DNA of 64,000 nt from Rhizophagus irregularis (taxonomy: Eukaryota; Glomeromycota; Glomeromycetes; Glomerales; Glomeraceae). Numbering within the stretch: the first letter of the stretch is position 1; each line of letters starts with the position of its first letter. Shown here piece after piece: positions 48,262 to 61,212 of the stretch. Where the stretch lies: positions 5,022,001 to 5,086,000 of the forward strand of contig NC_089437.1 in NCBI RefSeq assembly GCF_026210795.1, given 5' to 3'. Made by a program: the position numbers and the translations under genes. The notes beneath the pieces were generated by a model, which worked only from the letters and a program-made list of their open reading frames with translations, ran no database searches and was not told the origin of the DNA.

Positions 48262-51200
48262 ATGACCCAACTACAAGAAAAAATCTCTAATCTTTCGCAA
48301 ACTCTCGTCCAACTTTGTGTTGGTGAGTTGTCAAAAGAAACACTAGATAAAATACTTGAGGTAAGTTTTATTTGCCGGTAGCTATAATACGCGTTTGTTT
48401 GTGTTCAAAGATATCCAACCAGAGCTATTTTGGTCTCATTTTTGTATATCATTTCGAACGTATTTTTTTTATGGTCTATTGACTATAAAAATTCGCGAAA
48501 TTTAAAATAAAAAGAATTATTTTTTTTTTTCAAAATATAATAGTAAATAAATAAATATATTATGTAAATATGAATAAAAAAATTTTTTACGTTTCGTATA
48601 CTATTTATTATAGACCCTAAAAACTATGAAAGTTCTTGGGGCCACTGAAGAAACAAACTCATCCTATGCTAACGCAAAGAGTTACTTGCGTGAATGTGAA
48701 CTAAAGGCTAAGGCACAATCAAAGTTGAATGAAGAACAATTGTCAAGAATTAGCAACCAAAAAGCCGCTTACGCTCGGCTAGTCAGTGAACAACAAATAC
48801 CACTTAATATGCAATTAGGAATGCTATCTAAAGAACAGGCTGAGAAGGAAAAAGAAGACCTACTTTCATATAAACTAGCTAGAACAGTAATCTTTGACGA
48901 CTTTACAGGAGAAATCCCTATACCTAACATACCAACACCTGAAAATGTTGAGAAGATGCAATACGAAGCTGAAGAAAGTGAACATTCTTTACGTGCCAGA
49001 ATACAAAATCGTATTAGGCAACTTGAAAGCTTACCATCCAATTTATCAAATGATCCACCTGCACTCAGAAGTCAAGTAAATGTAGAATTAAGAAATAAGC
49101 CTGGCCCAAAAATTAAAGCATTAATAGAACTTAAAAGTTTAAAATTATATAAGATACAGCAGAAGGTATATTAACCTTTTTTATATTTATTTAATGCATA
49201 TTTGTCTAAATTAATCGTTTCACTCATTTTGAAAATTTACGTCAGATTCGACATGATGTATTACAATATTCACAATTTAGGAAACCAGAACCTATCGTGT
49301 CTATGGTTAACCGTAGGCGACCAGTAAAGCAAAAGATACGAACTTGGACCGCCACTCAGGCAGCGGAAAAAGAGAGAGTTGAGAGATCGACACGCAGCCA
49401 AAGGCTAATGCGACAGGATTTTCTAGATAATATTATAGCTCACGGTGATGATATGATAAGCCGCAATAAGAAGAAACAGAACATGAGAATGAAATTAGGT
49501 CGTGCCATTTTGAATTATCATGTGATCCTTCAAAAAGAGTATCAAAGAAAGACAGATCGATACTCTAAGGAACGATTAGCAGCGTTAAAGAATAATGACG
49601 AGGAGGCCTACTTAAAACTTATTGATGAGGCAAAAGACACTCGTATTACTCATCTATTAAGGCAAACGGACGTTTATCTCGAGTCATTAGCAAAGGCAGT
49701 AATTGCTCAACAAAACGAATTTCAACAATTTTCACCTATGGATTCATCTCTGAAACCTGGTAGTAGTATCATACGACCAAATGATACATTTATTACATCG
49801 GCCAATAATAATCATAACTTCTTGAATAATGTTGCGATATCAAATGATAGTCATATTCAGGCAGTGAGTGGGACTATCGAAACAGCAATTAATGGTGATT
49901 CTACTCGTTCTACTGATAATTCTATGAAAATATCAAATCTTCTTATTAACGATGCCGTTCCAGATACTAGTAAAAGTGAGAATAAAAATGAGGAAAACAC
50001 CTATATAACAAATGAAGTTGATATTAACGATCGTTCCAATGACGATCTCACGGGTGTAGTTGATCTCAGTAAGCCCTCGACTCCAGTTGAAGATGAAGAT
50101 AATATTATTCAAACTACGGTATGAATAAATTTTATGATGAAACAATATTCATTCATGAACTTCCCGAATTTAAATGGTTAATTTTCAATTATAGGATGGA
50201 AAGAAGATTGATTATTATGCTGTCGCGCATCGTATACAAGAAGAAGTACATCAGCCTATCATGTTAGATGGTGGTACATTGAAGGAATATCAACTCAAAG
50301 GTCTTCAATGGATGGTTTCATTGTATAATAATCGTCTTAACGGAATCCTTGCTGATGAAATGGGTCTTGGTAAAACTATTCAGACGATATCTTTGATAAC
50401 TTATCTCATCGAAAAGAAACAACAACACGGTCCATTCTTGATTATTGTTCCATTATCGTAAGTAAGATTGATAAATAATCTTTTTTTATGAATAGAGCAG
50501 TCATTATTAGCCTAATTTTATGATAATTATAGAACTTTAACCAATTGGAATTTGGAGTTTGATAAATGGGCACCTTCTGTTAAAAAATGTATTTATAAAG
50601 GCCCACCTCCTGAGCGTAAAGAGATTCAGAAGCGATATTTAAGACACGGCAACTACCATGTCTGCCTAACAACTTACGACTTCATCATTAAAGACAAGAC
50701 GGTCTTGAGCAAGCCAAAATGGCTTTATGTTATTATCGACGAAGGTCACCGTATGAAGAACACAAATTCAAAGCTATCCATGGTTTTGTGTAATGATTAT
50801 GTCTTTCGATATCGATTAATATTAACTGGAACACCATTGCAGGTAATATTATCTTACTTGGTTCATTTGATGCGATTTTCATTTAATTGTCTTGTATATG
50901 CATAACATTAGCTAACATATATTCCTTATCATATACAGAATAATCTGCCAGAATTGTGGTCTTTATTGAACTTTGTTTTACCAAAAATATTTGATTCTGT
51001 GAAGAGCTTTGATGAATGGTTTAACACTCCGTTCGCGAATACAGGTGGTCAAGATAAGATCGCATTGAACGAAGAAGAATCTTTATTGATTATCCGTCGG
51101 TTGCACAAGGTAATATAATATTCGAAATTAATATACAGAATAATCGTCACTAAAAAGCATGTTTAATTCTAACGTATTCTTTTTTACATACTTAGGTTTT

Positions 51201-53762
51201 GAGACCTTTCCTGCTTCGAAGATTAAAAAAAGATGTGGAATCAGAACTTCCTGATAAAATCGAGACTGTTATAAAAGTCAAGATGTCAGCTTTACAAGTG
51301 AAACTTTTCAATCAAATGAAAAAACATGGAGCCTTATTTGTTAATAAAGGCGAGAAAGGGTAAGTAAATTACTTGCAACGTAACTATGGTTTTCTTTAAT
51401 CACAGATATTTTGTTAAATTGACTTCATTTAGAAAAACTGGTATTAAAGGACTCAATAATACCATTATGCAACTCCGTAAGATTTGCAATCATCCATTCG
51501 TATTTGAGGAGGTTGAAAAGGACACGAATCTTCATAATGATAATAATCTCCTTTATCGTGTTTCCGGTAAATTCGAGTTTTTGGACCGGGTTTTACCCAA
51601 ATTTTATCAGAGCAAGCATAGAGTATGTAATTATTCAATAAAGTGTCCTTTTTATACAATCTAAGTAGCTTTTTTATGTTAATCTAATTTAAATAAAACA
51701 GGTCTTAATTTTCTTCCAAATGACAACTATTATGACTATAATGGAAGATTATCTTGCTTGGCGTGGATATCATTTTCTCCGACTGGACGGCAGTACAAAA
51801 GCAGATGATCGGTCAGCTAAACTTAAAGAATTCAACGACCCAAATTCACCTCATTTTATCTTTCTACTCAGTACAAGAGCTGGTGGATTAGGTTTGAATT
51901 TACAGACCGCAGATACAGTTATTATATTTGACTCTGACTGGAATCCTCATCAGGATCTCCAAGCTCAAGATCGTGCCCACAGAATCGGACAAACCAACGA
52001 AGTCAGAATTTTACGATTAATTTGTCAAAAATCGATCGAAGAGACTATTCTCGCAAGAGCTCAGTATAAACTTGATATCGATGGTAAAGTCATCCAAGCT
52101 GGTAAATTCGATCAGAAAAGTACCGCTGAAGAGCGTGAAGCTTTTCTACGTTCTCTTTTGGAAACCGGTGACGCAGAAATTAATGATCCTGAAGACGAGG
52201 AACGAGAGGTTTTAGAAGATGATGAGATCAATTTACTAATTTCTCGGAACGAAGAGGAGCTCGAGCTATTTAAAAAAATTGATATTGCCAGGCAGAAAAG
52301 AGAAGAAGAGCTTTGGAAAGAATCTGGTGGAGATGGTCCTCTACCTGCAAGATTAATTCAAGAAAATGAGTTGCCTGAGGTATATAAGAAAGAATATGAG
52401 ACACGTCCTGGTGATTCTACTGAATATGGTCGAGGACAAAGACAAAGGAAAGAAGTATATTATACTGACGGTTTAACAGATGAGCAATTTATTAATGTAA
52501 GTATTATTATTAAAGATTCTTTAATTGATTTGCATATTGATTGTAATTATTTTTGGGTTATTAATTTATAATAGATTATAGATATGGATGAAGAAGAGTT
52601 TAACAGAGTTATTGCTGAAAAGCAAAAACTACTCCTTAAGAATCGAGAAAATTCAAGGAAACGTATGTTTCAACAGAAAGGCGAAGATTCCCAAGCAACA
52701 GCAGAATCTGTTGCGGAGACTTCCTCAATTTCATCATCCGTACGTACTTCCAAGAGGGTTGCAAAACTTAAGGCAGAAAATGATGCTGATATTGACACAG
52801 ACCCTATGGCAACACCTTCAATGTCTATTAAACTTTCTCGCAGGAAAGGAAAAGGTAAAATGATTGAACAACTAAGCCCTGAAGAAAATGATCAATCCCA
52901 AGATACATTTTCTTCTTCCAGACCTAAAAGAAAGATTAAAAGGTTTAAAATATTCGAGGATGATGACGACATGTTTAATAAAAGCCTATTTGAGGAGTCA
53001 TCAACACTTATATCTATCAAAGGAAAAAAACGAAAGCATAATACGGATGACAATGTAATATTTTAATATTGATGTGATTAAATTATTTTGTCGATCGAAG
53101 TTCTTTTAACTTAGTAGAGTCTTTATTTCAGAAACGTCGATTAAAGTTAACTGATTTTAATGATGGCAAGGAGAAAGTTATGAGAATGAAGCCTATTTTT
53201 CAGGAATGTATTTCTCACATTGAAAATGTGAAGGATGAGTACGTATAAGAAAGTATTTCTACAGTTTTTAATGTGAATTTAAATATTTTTATTATGTAAT
53301 TTATACTTTTTTTTCTTTTTTTTTATTTTTTTAAAAAAAAGAAACTCAAGAGTACGGGCGGAAATCTTTTTTGATCTTCCAAGTAAAAAGGAATACCCAG
53401 AATATTATAGAATAATTAAGAGGCCAATTGCTATTAACACCATCAGATCTCGGATTGAGAAAGAAAAATATAAAACGCTTGGCCAGTTCCGAGATGATGT
53501 AATCTTGATGTTCCGAAATGCACAAATCTTCAACGAAGACGATTCTGAGGTTTTTAAAGACTCCCAAGCGTTAGAAGTTAATATTATTTCACATGTTATG
53601 ATATTTTAATTTGTAATGCTTTATGTAATATTAAATAATTTTTTTTATCAATCATTACAGAAGGAGTTTGACAATAGATTCCGAGAGCTTACAAGAGAAA
53701 CCGAAGAATTATTAAATTTCGACAATGTCGAGCCGATGGAAGTTGACGATTTCCTTGTATAA
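48262..53762 (+). CDS. STH1: SWI/SNF-RSC type chromatin-remodelling ATPase (SNF2/STH1, BRM class)
   Basis: Thirteen exons: 48262-48360, 48614-49165, 49246-50118, 50195-50457, 50533-50842, 50939-51109, 51196-51359, 51433-51622, 51702-52496, 52575-53054, 53132-53238, 53342-53576 and 53661-53762; all GT..AG, 4341 nt, 1446 residues. Domains: HSA helix (about 248-320, [16 protein letters not shown]), DEXH ATPase with [12 protein letters not shown] (about 557) and DEGHRMKN (about 664), helicase C with [15 protein letters not shown] and [11 protein letters not shown] (about 940-985), SnAC (about 1010-1080), bromodomain at about 1325-1410 with [19 protein letters not shown]. It slides or ejects nucleosomes using ATP; the bromodomain binds acetyl-lysine. 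The short N-terminus without long Gln tracts and the size fit STH1 as well as SNF2; BRM subclass is certain, exact paralogue is not. Confidence 0.94.
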
Positions 53763-54138
53763 TGTGATTATATTTTTTCAAGCTAAACTTATGAATAGTA
53801 GTAATTAGTTTAACATTGACTGTAAAAGTTAATTACATAAAATCCTGTAAATAAAAAAAAATAATAATAGTTGAATTAGATTACATTGTTATGAATTAAT
53901 AATAATTAACTATTAAGGCTTATAATATTTAAAATATGTAAAATTATATTTGGCAAATAAAAATTAATTTATAAAAGTTTAAATTTTAAGACAAAATGCA
54001 ACATAAACATATTGCTGATTTAAAAGTAGATATTCAATTAAATTTAAGAATACCCTTGAAACAACCTGCTACTCTATTATTCTTTACTTTCATTTTTTCC
54101 TAGCCGGCCCTTTCTCATTTATTAATTTATGAAAAAAA
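53763..54138. other. 3' flank of SNF2/STH1; nothing recognised
   Basis: AT-rich 3' UTR and spacer; no repeat copy or RNA gene seen. Confidence 0.5.
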
Positions 54139-54140
54139 TA

Positions 54141-54773
54141 TGGTGCGCACAGTCTAAAGCCACCACTTTTTTTATTTTTTGGCCAAATTTTTATAAAATC
54201 ATGTGAGCAAATTTCATTGGTCAATATTTACTTATCATATATATATATAGATGGGTTTGTAGAATAGAATACCAATTGTTTAGCCAGAATTAATATTAAT
54301 TCTGGCTAAAATGATTTATAAATTCATATTATCAAAAAGAATCTGTTGTTTTATTATATATAAAATTGTAATACCCATTAAATTTTTTCTATATTCATTA
54401 TGAATAATAAACATACTATATTTAATTTGTTTCAAAAAAAATAAAGTTTATAGATAAATAATTCTCATTCAGTTATTTTAAACAAAATATTTTTATATTA
54501 ATTCTTAATTTAGGCCAGTTTATAAATTTTGGCCTGCATTATATTAGTATTAAACTGGCCAAATTCCTTCAAATTTATTCAAAACATAGTAAAATAACTA
54601 AAATTAAAACTTATATATCTTATGCTACAGTAATTAAATTTGAAAAAACTCTCTGTTATATAAAAGTATACTGTTTAAACTACAATATTACAGAAAGTTT
54701 TTTTATTAAAATTTTTTTTCTATTTATTTGAAATCACATAATAAAAAGTGGTGGCTTTAGATTGTATGTACCA
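54141..54773. mobile_element. 633-bp Tc1/mariner-like MITE (TA flanks)
   Basis: Terminal inverted repeats: left TGGTGCGCACAGTCTAAAGC with CACCACTTTTT, right (minus strand) TGGTACATACAATCTAAAGC with CACCACTTTTT; all differences are transitions. TA dinucleotides flank both ends (54139-54140, 54774-54775). The interior is AT-rich and non-coding, with TTAGCCAGAATTAATATTAA-type palindromes near 54282-54310. The TA target and the AAAGCCACCACTTTTT core suggest Tc1/mariner. Confidence 0.75.
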
Positions 54774-55171
54774 TATAATAAAAGATTTTACTTCAAATTT
54801 TTTAAACATGCATATGATTTACGAAATTAACTTAGCATTAATTTATAATTGCATTTTTAAATTTGGAAACAAAATCAGTTTACCAAGTCAACTCTTAAAG
54901 CTAACTTTGGAGCTAATTCCTCTGGAACCGTTTGTTTCACTTGCTCTACTCGGTTCAGCTCAAGTGCATATTTTATGTATATATACATTCTCAAATATAA
55001 ATTTTATCAATAAAAAATAATTTGCATATATCTGGTTTGTAATAAAAAAAATTTAATGCATTAAATTAGCCTAGAATCAAAAACTTCCTTTTTCTTATAC
55101 ATTTTATTTATTTCATTCACTATTTTCTTTGTTAATGATGCGTGTGATTATTAAAAAAGCTCAGGCTAGTA

Positions 55172-55972
55172 CACAAGACTACAATAAATTACCAGATTTC
55201 TTTAAAAATGCTTGGTAATTTTCATATTGCATGAAAGTTTATAAATTTCTGATGAAATCGTTCAAATTTTTTTTTATTTGAAAGCTAGTCCATTGTAGAT
55301 TTTAAATTTTAAATAAAAAAAGGATATTTTATAGTATGGAAAAAAATTGTCTAATTGTTAATTATGACAGCCTTTTTTAGAATTATTTTGTATATTTATT
55401 TACATAGATAGGTTTTAGAATGTCATTTATATAACATTTTTAATTACATTTTTAAAAACTACAACTGATTAGCTTTCAAATAAAAAAAAATTTATTAAAA
55501 TCTATTGAAAATTGACAGACTTTTGTATATCTAGAAAAATGCCAATTTTACTGAAAATTACTAATAAACTTGAAAAATAATAGTAAAATATAGTAAAATA
55601 GGCATTTTTTAAGATATATACAAGTCTGTCAAATTTTAACAGATTATAATTATTATTTTTTTATTTGAAAGATAATCAATTGTAGTTGTTAAAAATGCAA
55701 ATAAAAATGGTTGACATATTTGAAATTTTAAAAGTTATCTATGTGCAAATAAATATATAAAATAACCTCAAAAAGTTATCATATTTTATAATCAGATAAT
55801 TTTTTTTATATCTTATAAACATTTTTTTTTTATTTAAGATATAAAATCTACGAAGGATTATCTTTCAAATAAAAAAAAAATTGAGTGATTTCATCAAAAC
55901 TTATGTATTTTTATGCAATTGAAAATTACCAAGCATTTTTAAAGAAATCCGGTAATTTATTGTAGGCTTGTG
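55172..55972. mobile_element. 801-bp foldback MITE with TA flanks
   Basis: Left end CACAAGACTACAATAAATTACC, right end (minus strand) CACAAGCCTACAATAAATTACC, then about 110 bp more of matching arms (AAAAATGCTTGGTAATTTTC, TGATGAAATC, TTTATTTGAAAG). TA flanks at 55170-55171 and 55973-55974. The arms contain inner inverted copies of TTTTATTTGAAAGCTAATC, so it is palindrome within palindrome. Non-coding. Confidence 0.75.
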
Positions 55973-55974
55973 TA

Positions 55975-56807
55975 TTGTTAACGGTCCAGTTTAGTCTGAC
56001 TTTAAGCTGAGCCGATTAGAAGTTAAGCTGATTCAGACTGAACCATATTGACTTGAAAGTTCAAGTCAAACTAAACTGGACTGACGATGATGTTCGAAGG
56101 TTAACTGATAGGACTAATAGAACCAATGGAACTGAAAGAAATCTATGATGCTGATGGCCGTAATTCTGGCCAAATTAACAAATTTTAGTCAGGACTATAC
56201 ATAATATCAGCCAAATAAGCATAATTTCAGCTAACACTATACTGTAATACTGGTCAAATAAGCATAATTTCAGCTAGTACTAATTATATGCATTCTTTAC
56301 ATTATCGTTGTAATCAGACAAGATGATCTGATCATTTATAGTCCTATCAGCCCATCAGCCCATCACCATCAGCCCACTACTATCGGCCTCATCAGTTCTA
56401 TCAGTCCCACCTGGACTGCCATTAATTATCAGGCCATTAGTCCCCATTCGGTCCCTATTAAGGTTTTCCATAAGTCATTTCAACTAAATTGGACTAAACT
56501 GAATCAACTTCAAGTTGAAGTCAAACTGAGCTGAATCAGCTTTAAGTTAAAGTTGAACTGAATTAATCCCATTGGCGTAGTTTGGCGTACTTCAGCATAA
56601 CTTGAATTTAACAATACTAGCTTAAACATATAATTTTTAACCAAAATGATGTCTAACTTCTAATCTAATCACCTCTAATTCTAAGACGTGATAAACAGAG
56701 TGAAAATAATCAGTTAATTTTATTTCAACACGTGACAATTAACTCATAAATAATTTTCTCTAGTATCACCGTTACTTTTCTACTTCACATGATTTTGTAT
56801 TACATCA
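55975..56807. repeat. Degenerate foldback region with AACTGAACTGGA and CATCAGCCC words
   Basis: Self-complementary words (AAGTTCAAGTCAAACTAAAC, TTCAAGTTGAAGTCAAACTG) at both sides (55985-56090, 56480-56570) surround a CATCAGCCCATCAGCCCATC low-complexity stretch (56345-56440) and TAATTCTGGCCAAATT palindromes. It resembles the word-built hAT foldback elements, but I could not fix its ends or a target duplication. Confidence 0.45.
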
Positions 56808-58828
56808 GCCTTATTTAATATTGCTGCCCAAAATTTACTAGTTTCCGAAACTGCCAAAACTAAAACTAGTAGAAATTATTTCAGAAAAATTTCACTTTTC
56901 AAAATTGCAAAAACTTTTGAAACTATACTAAATTCTGAAATCATGACCAAATTGTCATATGCATGCATTATGATAATCAAATTTTTTTTATATAAAAATT
57001 TTACTCTGAATAAAGAGCTTTTTACTGAATATAAAAAATAATTTATTAAAAATCATTTTTAATATAACCAAAATTGTAAACTCATTAAAAAATTTTAATA
57101 TTAATTACTAAATTTGCAAATTTATCAAGATTTTTGCCCAAATTTGCAAATTTATTGAAATATTTTGTTACTAATAAGTAATAATTACAATATTTCTTGA
57201 GATTTTCAACATCATGCTTAAACATTTCCCATATTTTTGTTTGCTGTCCCCTTATTTAAAAATCAATAAAATATAATAAAAGACTTTCTTTTGGTTTTTT
57301 TTAATAAAGAGCAACTGTTAAAAAAATGGCTCGTCATAAGTTTACTACACTACCTATATCAACTGCACCCGTTACTCCTACTACACCCGTTACTCTTACT
57401 ACTACTTCAGAAAATAATGATACAATACATCCTAAACACGCTGGAGGACGTCCACCAAATCCTGTTTGGGAGTATTTTGAAAAAGAACCACTCCCTTCTG
57501 CAGGATACTTTTCGGTAAAGTGTAAATATTGTATGGTTTTTATACCACAAGGATGACCTTATGAACTTCAAATTCACTTGGCTAAAAATGGTCAATCATA
57601 CTCTGATGATGTTTGACTAAAGTATTTAACAATCATAGTTAAAAATAATAAAGATAGTGATGATGAACCATGTGAAAGTAATAAGTGAACTCATCAGACT
57701 ACTTTGAATGATCATTAGGATGATAAAAGTAAGATAACTAAGTCTAGAAAAAAAAGAATAAATCAAGCGTGGGTTAAAGCCTTTGTAGGCTGTGGTATTC
57801 CATTCTCAGCAATTGAAAATCCATTCTTTATAGATGCCATTAAGTCCTTTTGGCCTGCATATAATCCTCCATCATGTAATCATTTATCCAGAATATTACT
57901 GAATTATAAAGTAATAAAAATAAATTCCAAAGTAGAAAATATTTTAAAAAATGCTGAGAATCTTACATTAGGTAATTAATAAAATAAAAAGCAAAATTTT
58001 TTATACAATATTTAATGTATCTAATATTATTTTATTATTTATATTAGGTTTTAATGGATAGTCAAGTCCTAAAGGTTTATCTGTATATAACTTCATTATT
58101 ATAACTCCAGATAGACAGGAATTTTTACACTCACTTAAGAACTTATCAGCAGTGAGTCATATGGCAGATCTTATAAAAAGTGAAATTTTGGAGATTATTG
58201 AAAAAATTGGATCAGAAAAATTTGTGGCTATTGTTTTAGATAATGCTTCTGCAGTTGCTGCTACCCGTCAAAGAATTTCTGATACTTATCCTCATATTAT
58301 GAATATTCATTGTATAGCTCACTTCGTTAATTTAATAAGCAAAGATATTTTAGGTAAATGTCTATTTTCTTAATTTATAATATATAATTACACATTAAAT
58401 GTTTAATTACTAATAATTTATTTTTTTTCAGAACATATATTTCCAAAGCACATTTTAAAGTGGTGTAATATTCTAAGCCGCTTTTTCAAAACTTCTCATC
58501 AGGGAAGATATTTTTTGAACAAATATATAACTGAATTGGGTGGATTAAAGAATTATTGTAAACCCCAATGGACTTCAAGTTATAAAACTGTTAGTTCAAT
58601 TGCATGACTTCAAGAACCTTTAGAAAAAGTAATAAGTATTTAATGAAATTAGTAATTATTTTTAATTTATTACATAATACTTATTTTAATTTATTCTTAT
58701 TTTAATAGATAAAATGTGAAAACTATGACATTATAATAAATCAATCTATTAGAAAAATTCTTAATTCTCGTGGATTCTTTTATGATTGTAATCAAGTTGC
58801 AACAATTTTGGAACCATTACGAAGTATA

Positions 58829-58997
58829 CATGCTGCCCAAATTATTTTGGAATGCCATAATTATAATTTGGGATGCCATAATTTATTCGGTTTATATATA
58901 ATTTACTATGTAAAGTGCCAAAATAATTTGGGATGCCATAATTGAATTTGGGATTTTACTTATAATTACGGCAGTCCAAAATAATTTGGGTGGCATA
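58829..58997. mobile_element. 169-bp MITE inside the hAT transposase, TA flanks
   Basis: Left CATGCTGCCCAAATTATTTT, right (minus strand) TATGCCACCCAAATTATTTT; inverted copies of GGGATGCCATAATT inside. TA on both sides (58827-58828, 58998-58999). It interrupts the transposase reading just after LEPLRS. Confidence 0.7.
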
Positions 58998-59089
58998 TAT
59001 ATTACGAAGCACAGTATTATCTTTAAAATGGAGTGACATAACGCTTGCTGATTGTTTTATTATGTTAATTTGACTAGCAGTTAAGATTA

Positions 59090-59241
59090 TACTTTTCGTC
59101 AAAATGACAAAATACTAATTAAATTTATTTTGACAGACGTAATGTATTTTGACAAACGTAATTAATTCATAGTAATTTTATAATAAATAGTGAATTGGTC
59201 CATTCGCCGAAATATGACGTAATTAATTAGCGGAGAAGTAT
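59090..59241. mobile_element. 152-bp MITE with 11-bp target duplication
   Basis: The direct repeat AGTTAAGATTA flanks it at 59079-59089 and 59242-59252. Ends: left TACTTTTCGTC, right (minus strand) ATACTTCTCCG. A 9-11-bp duplication suggests a Mutator-like origin. Inside are two copies of TTTTGACARACGTAAT. Confidence 0.7.
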
Positions 59242-60676
59242 AGTTAAGATTAATAAAATACCATATGAAAAGAGAATAATTGCGTTTAAAAACTACTGTA
59301 TTAAAGCAATAAATAAACAATGATAATCAATTGATCTTAATCCATTTATTTTAGCTTATTCATTACATCCAGGTTTTAATAATTTAATAACAGATAATAT
59401 TTTTATTTATAAGGTATCGGTCTATCTAATGATTTATGGCATAAAATTGGAAAGTATGCTGGAGAGTTATTGAAGAATTTTGGATATAATGATACTAAAA
59501 AGATAATTGCTAATATGGCAAATTTTAAGTGTAAAGAAGGAATTTATAAGTTGGAATATTGTGATAAATACCATTCTCCACGAACTTGGTAGCAAATTGT
59601 TGATAAAGATACTAACCTTCTTCAGAAAATAGCTCTTAAATTATTTTGCGATTGTGCTGTACAGTACTTCATGTGAGCGTGTTTTCTCAGGATTAGGATG
59701 GTTTTGTGCAAATTATTGGCAAAATTTAAGTGTTAATACTATAGAATCAATGTCTAAAATTCGGCATTTTTACTTTACACATACAAATGATGAATTAAAA
59801 TAGAATAGAAAAAATTATATGAAAGAAAAATTGAACAAAATGTTAAAAGAATTTAATTTGTTTAATAATGATGAATCAGAAAAGAAGGACAAAAATAGTG
59901 ATCTAGAAATAGATGAAGGGAAGAAATTCAAATTCCACAACATGAAGTGTACGTATTAATCATGGAAAAAGATATTGATTTAAAAATATTTGATGATGAA
60001 TCAGAAGATTTGGGTAATAATGAATCAGAGGATTTTAAGAAGTAAGACTAACGAAAATTTGCCAGTATAGAGTTAGCCAAAGTCATTTTCCATTTATTCT
60101 GGCCGGCAACTATCACAATATTTTCCCTCATCCATTTTTACCAGAAGGAGGCATTCCCTGCAAAGAGTAATATTAAGAATTGCAGAAGAATTTAATGATT
60201 GATAAAAATTTTTTTTAGTACATGTAATATGTACTAATAATTTCTCAATTTCCATAATTTGGATCTTAATAAATACAATTTATAAAATGTATATAGTTTG
60301 AATAAAAAATTATTACACTTATAAAATTTATTTTCATGTAATATTATTGTAATTGTGTATATATTAATGCATCTGTTGTCTGTAAAGTTATTTCTGACTT
60401 AACTTTTTAGTTTTATTTAAATAATATAAAAAGAAAACTAAATTTGTTTAATATTGTTGTGAAATTTAAATTATTTTTAGCGTTATAAACAACTTTTGTT
60501 ATAAAAAAAAAGTTTTTTATATGTAATTGATAGTTACGTCAAGTTTAGGGAGTTACATTACATTTCAGAAATTATGTTGGATTTCAGAAGTTACGGCAGG
60601 TTTTAGATTTAGTTTCGGATTTAGTTTCAGTTTTAAAAATTTGAAAATAATTTCGAGCAGCAACATTAGCCTTATT

Positions 60677-61204
60677 ATTTATTTACATTTAACAACAGAT
60701 ATTTAAATTTTTATAATGTTTGGCTTTAAATTGATGTTAATACATGAGATTAAAATTAGATATTAAAGATGATACATTACTTATGTAAGCTACTGTATTT
60801 ATGTATTAAATATGTACCTGATATACAGTATATAATAAAAATGCAGAAAATTGAATACCTGATATATGCAAGATATGTATATTGTCTACATATCATTTAC
60901 ATATCATATACATATCAGTACCTGATATATACAGTGTGTAACAAAAAAAATCAGAATTATAAAATTGTCTGTAATACCATGATGATCACACTAAATTATA
61001 TGTAAAATAGCTTATTTGAAAGCTGAAAACCTGTAGATTTTATCAATGGTAAATTAAAATGGTATTTAATGTAGTAATGTTTTTATAATTAAGCTTATAA
61101 TAATAATTTTTTTAGAATAATTAATTTAGAATTAACATATATTTCTTTGCATAAAGTGCAGTAAATAGTCAAAAATTTTTTTTTTAATTTATACTTTTCT
61201 ATTG
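60677..61204. other. AT-rich spacer with ATATCAGGTACCTGATAT-type words
   Basis: Repeats of CATATCA/ACCTGATATA (60815-60935) occur here and, in inverted form together with AAAATGCAGAAAAT, at 63615-63720. No gene seen. Confidence 0.4.
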
Positions 61205-61212
61205 GTTTTAAT

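Larger units (their letters stand above)
57326..59811 (+). pseudogene. hAT transposase relic with BED finger and hATC region
   Basis: Start MARHKFTTLP; BED finger at 57460-57590 with VWEYFEKEPL and FSVKCKYCMVF (Cys pair present). After an intron (about 57973-58048), SVYNFIIITPDRQEFL and IVLDNASAVAATRQRISDTY, then IHCIAHFVNLISKDIL, all hAT core motifs. The hAT C-terminal dimerisation part at 59650-59800 reads SCERVFSGLGWFCANYWQNL and IESMSKIRHFYF. Stops in frame: TGA at 57554, 57614, 57686 and 58605, TAG at 57716, 58059 and 59590; plus two MITE insertions. Inactive. When intact it would cut and paste the 56816-60668 element. Confidence 0.8.
56816..60668 (+). mobile_element. Full-length, inactive hAT transposon
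   Basis: Ends: left TAATATTGCTGCCCAAAATT, right (minus strand) TAATGTTGCTGCTCGAAATT. The exact 8-bp target duplication GCCTTATT lies at 56808-56815 and 60669-60676. It contains a hAT transposase relic (57326-59811) and two smaller MITEs (58829-58997, 59090-59241). The 3.85-kb length includes about 0.34 kb of these insertions. Confidence 0.9.

Noticed and set aside
54748-55020. Plus-strand ORF of 90 codons
   Set aside because: It starts inside a MITE terminal repeat and has no recognisable domain; composition is like the spacer.
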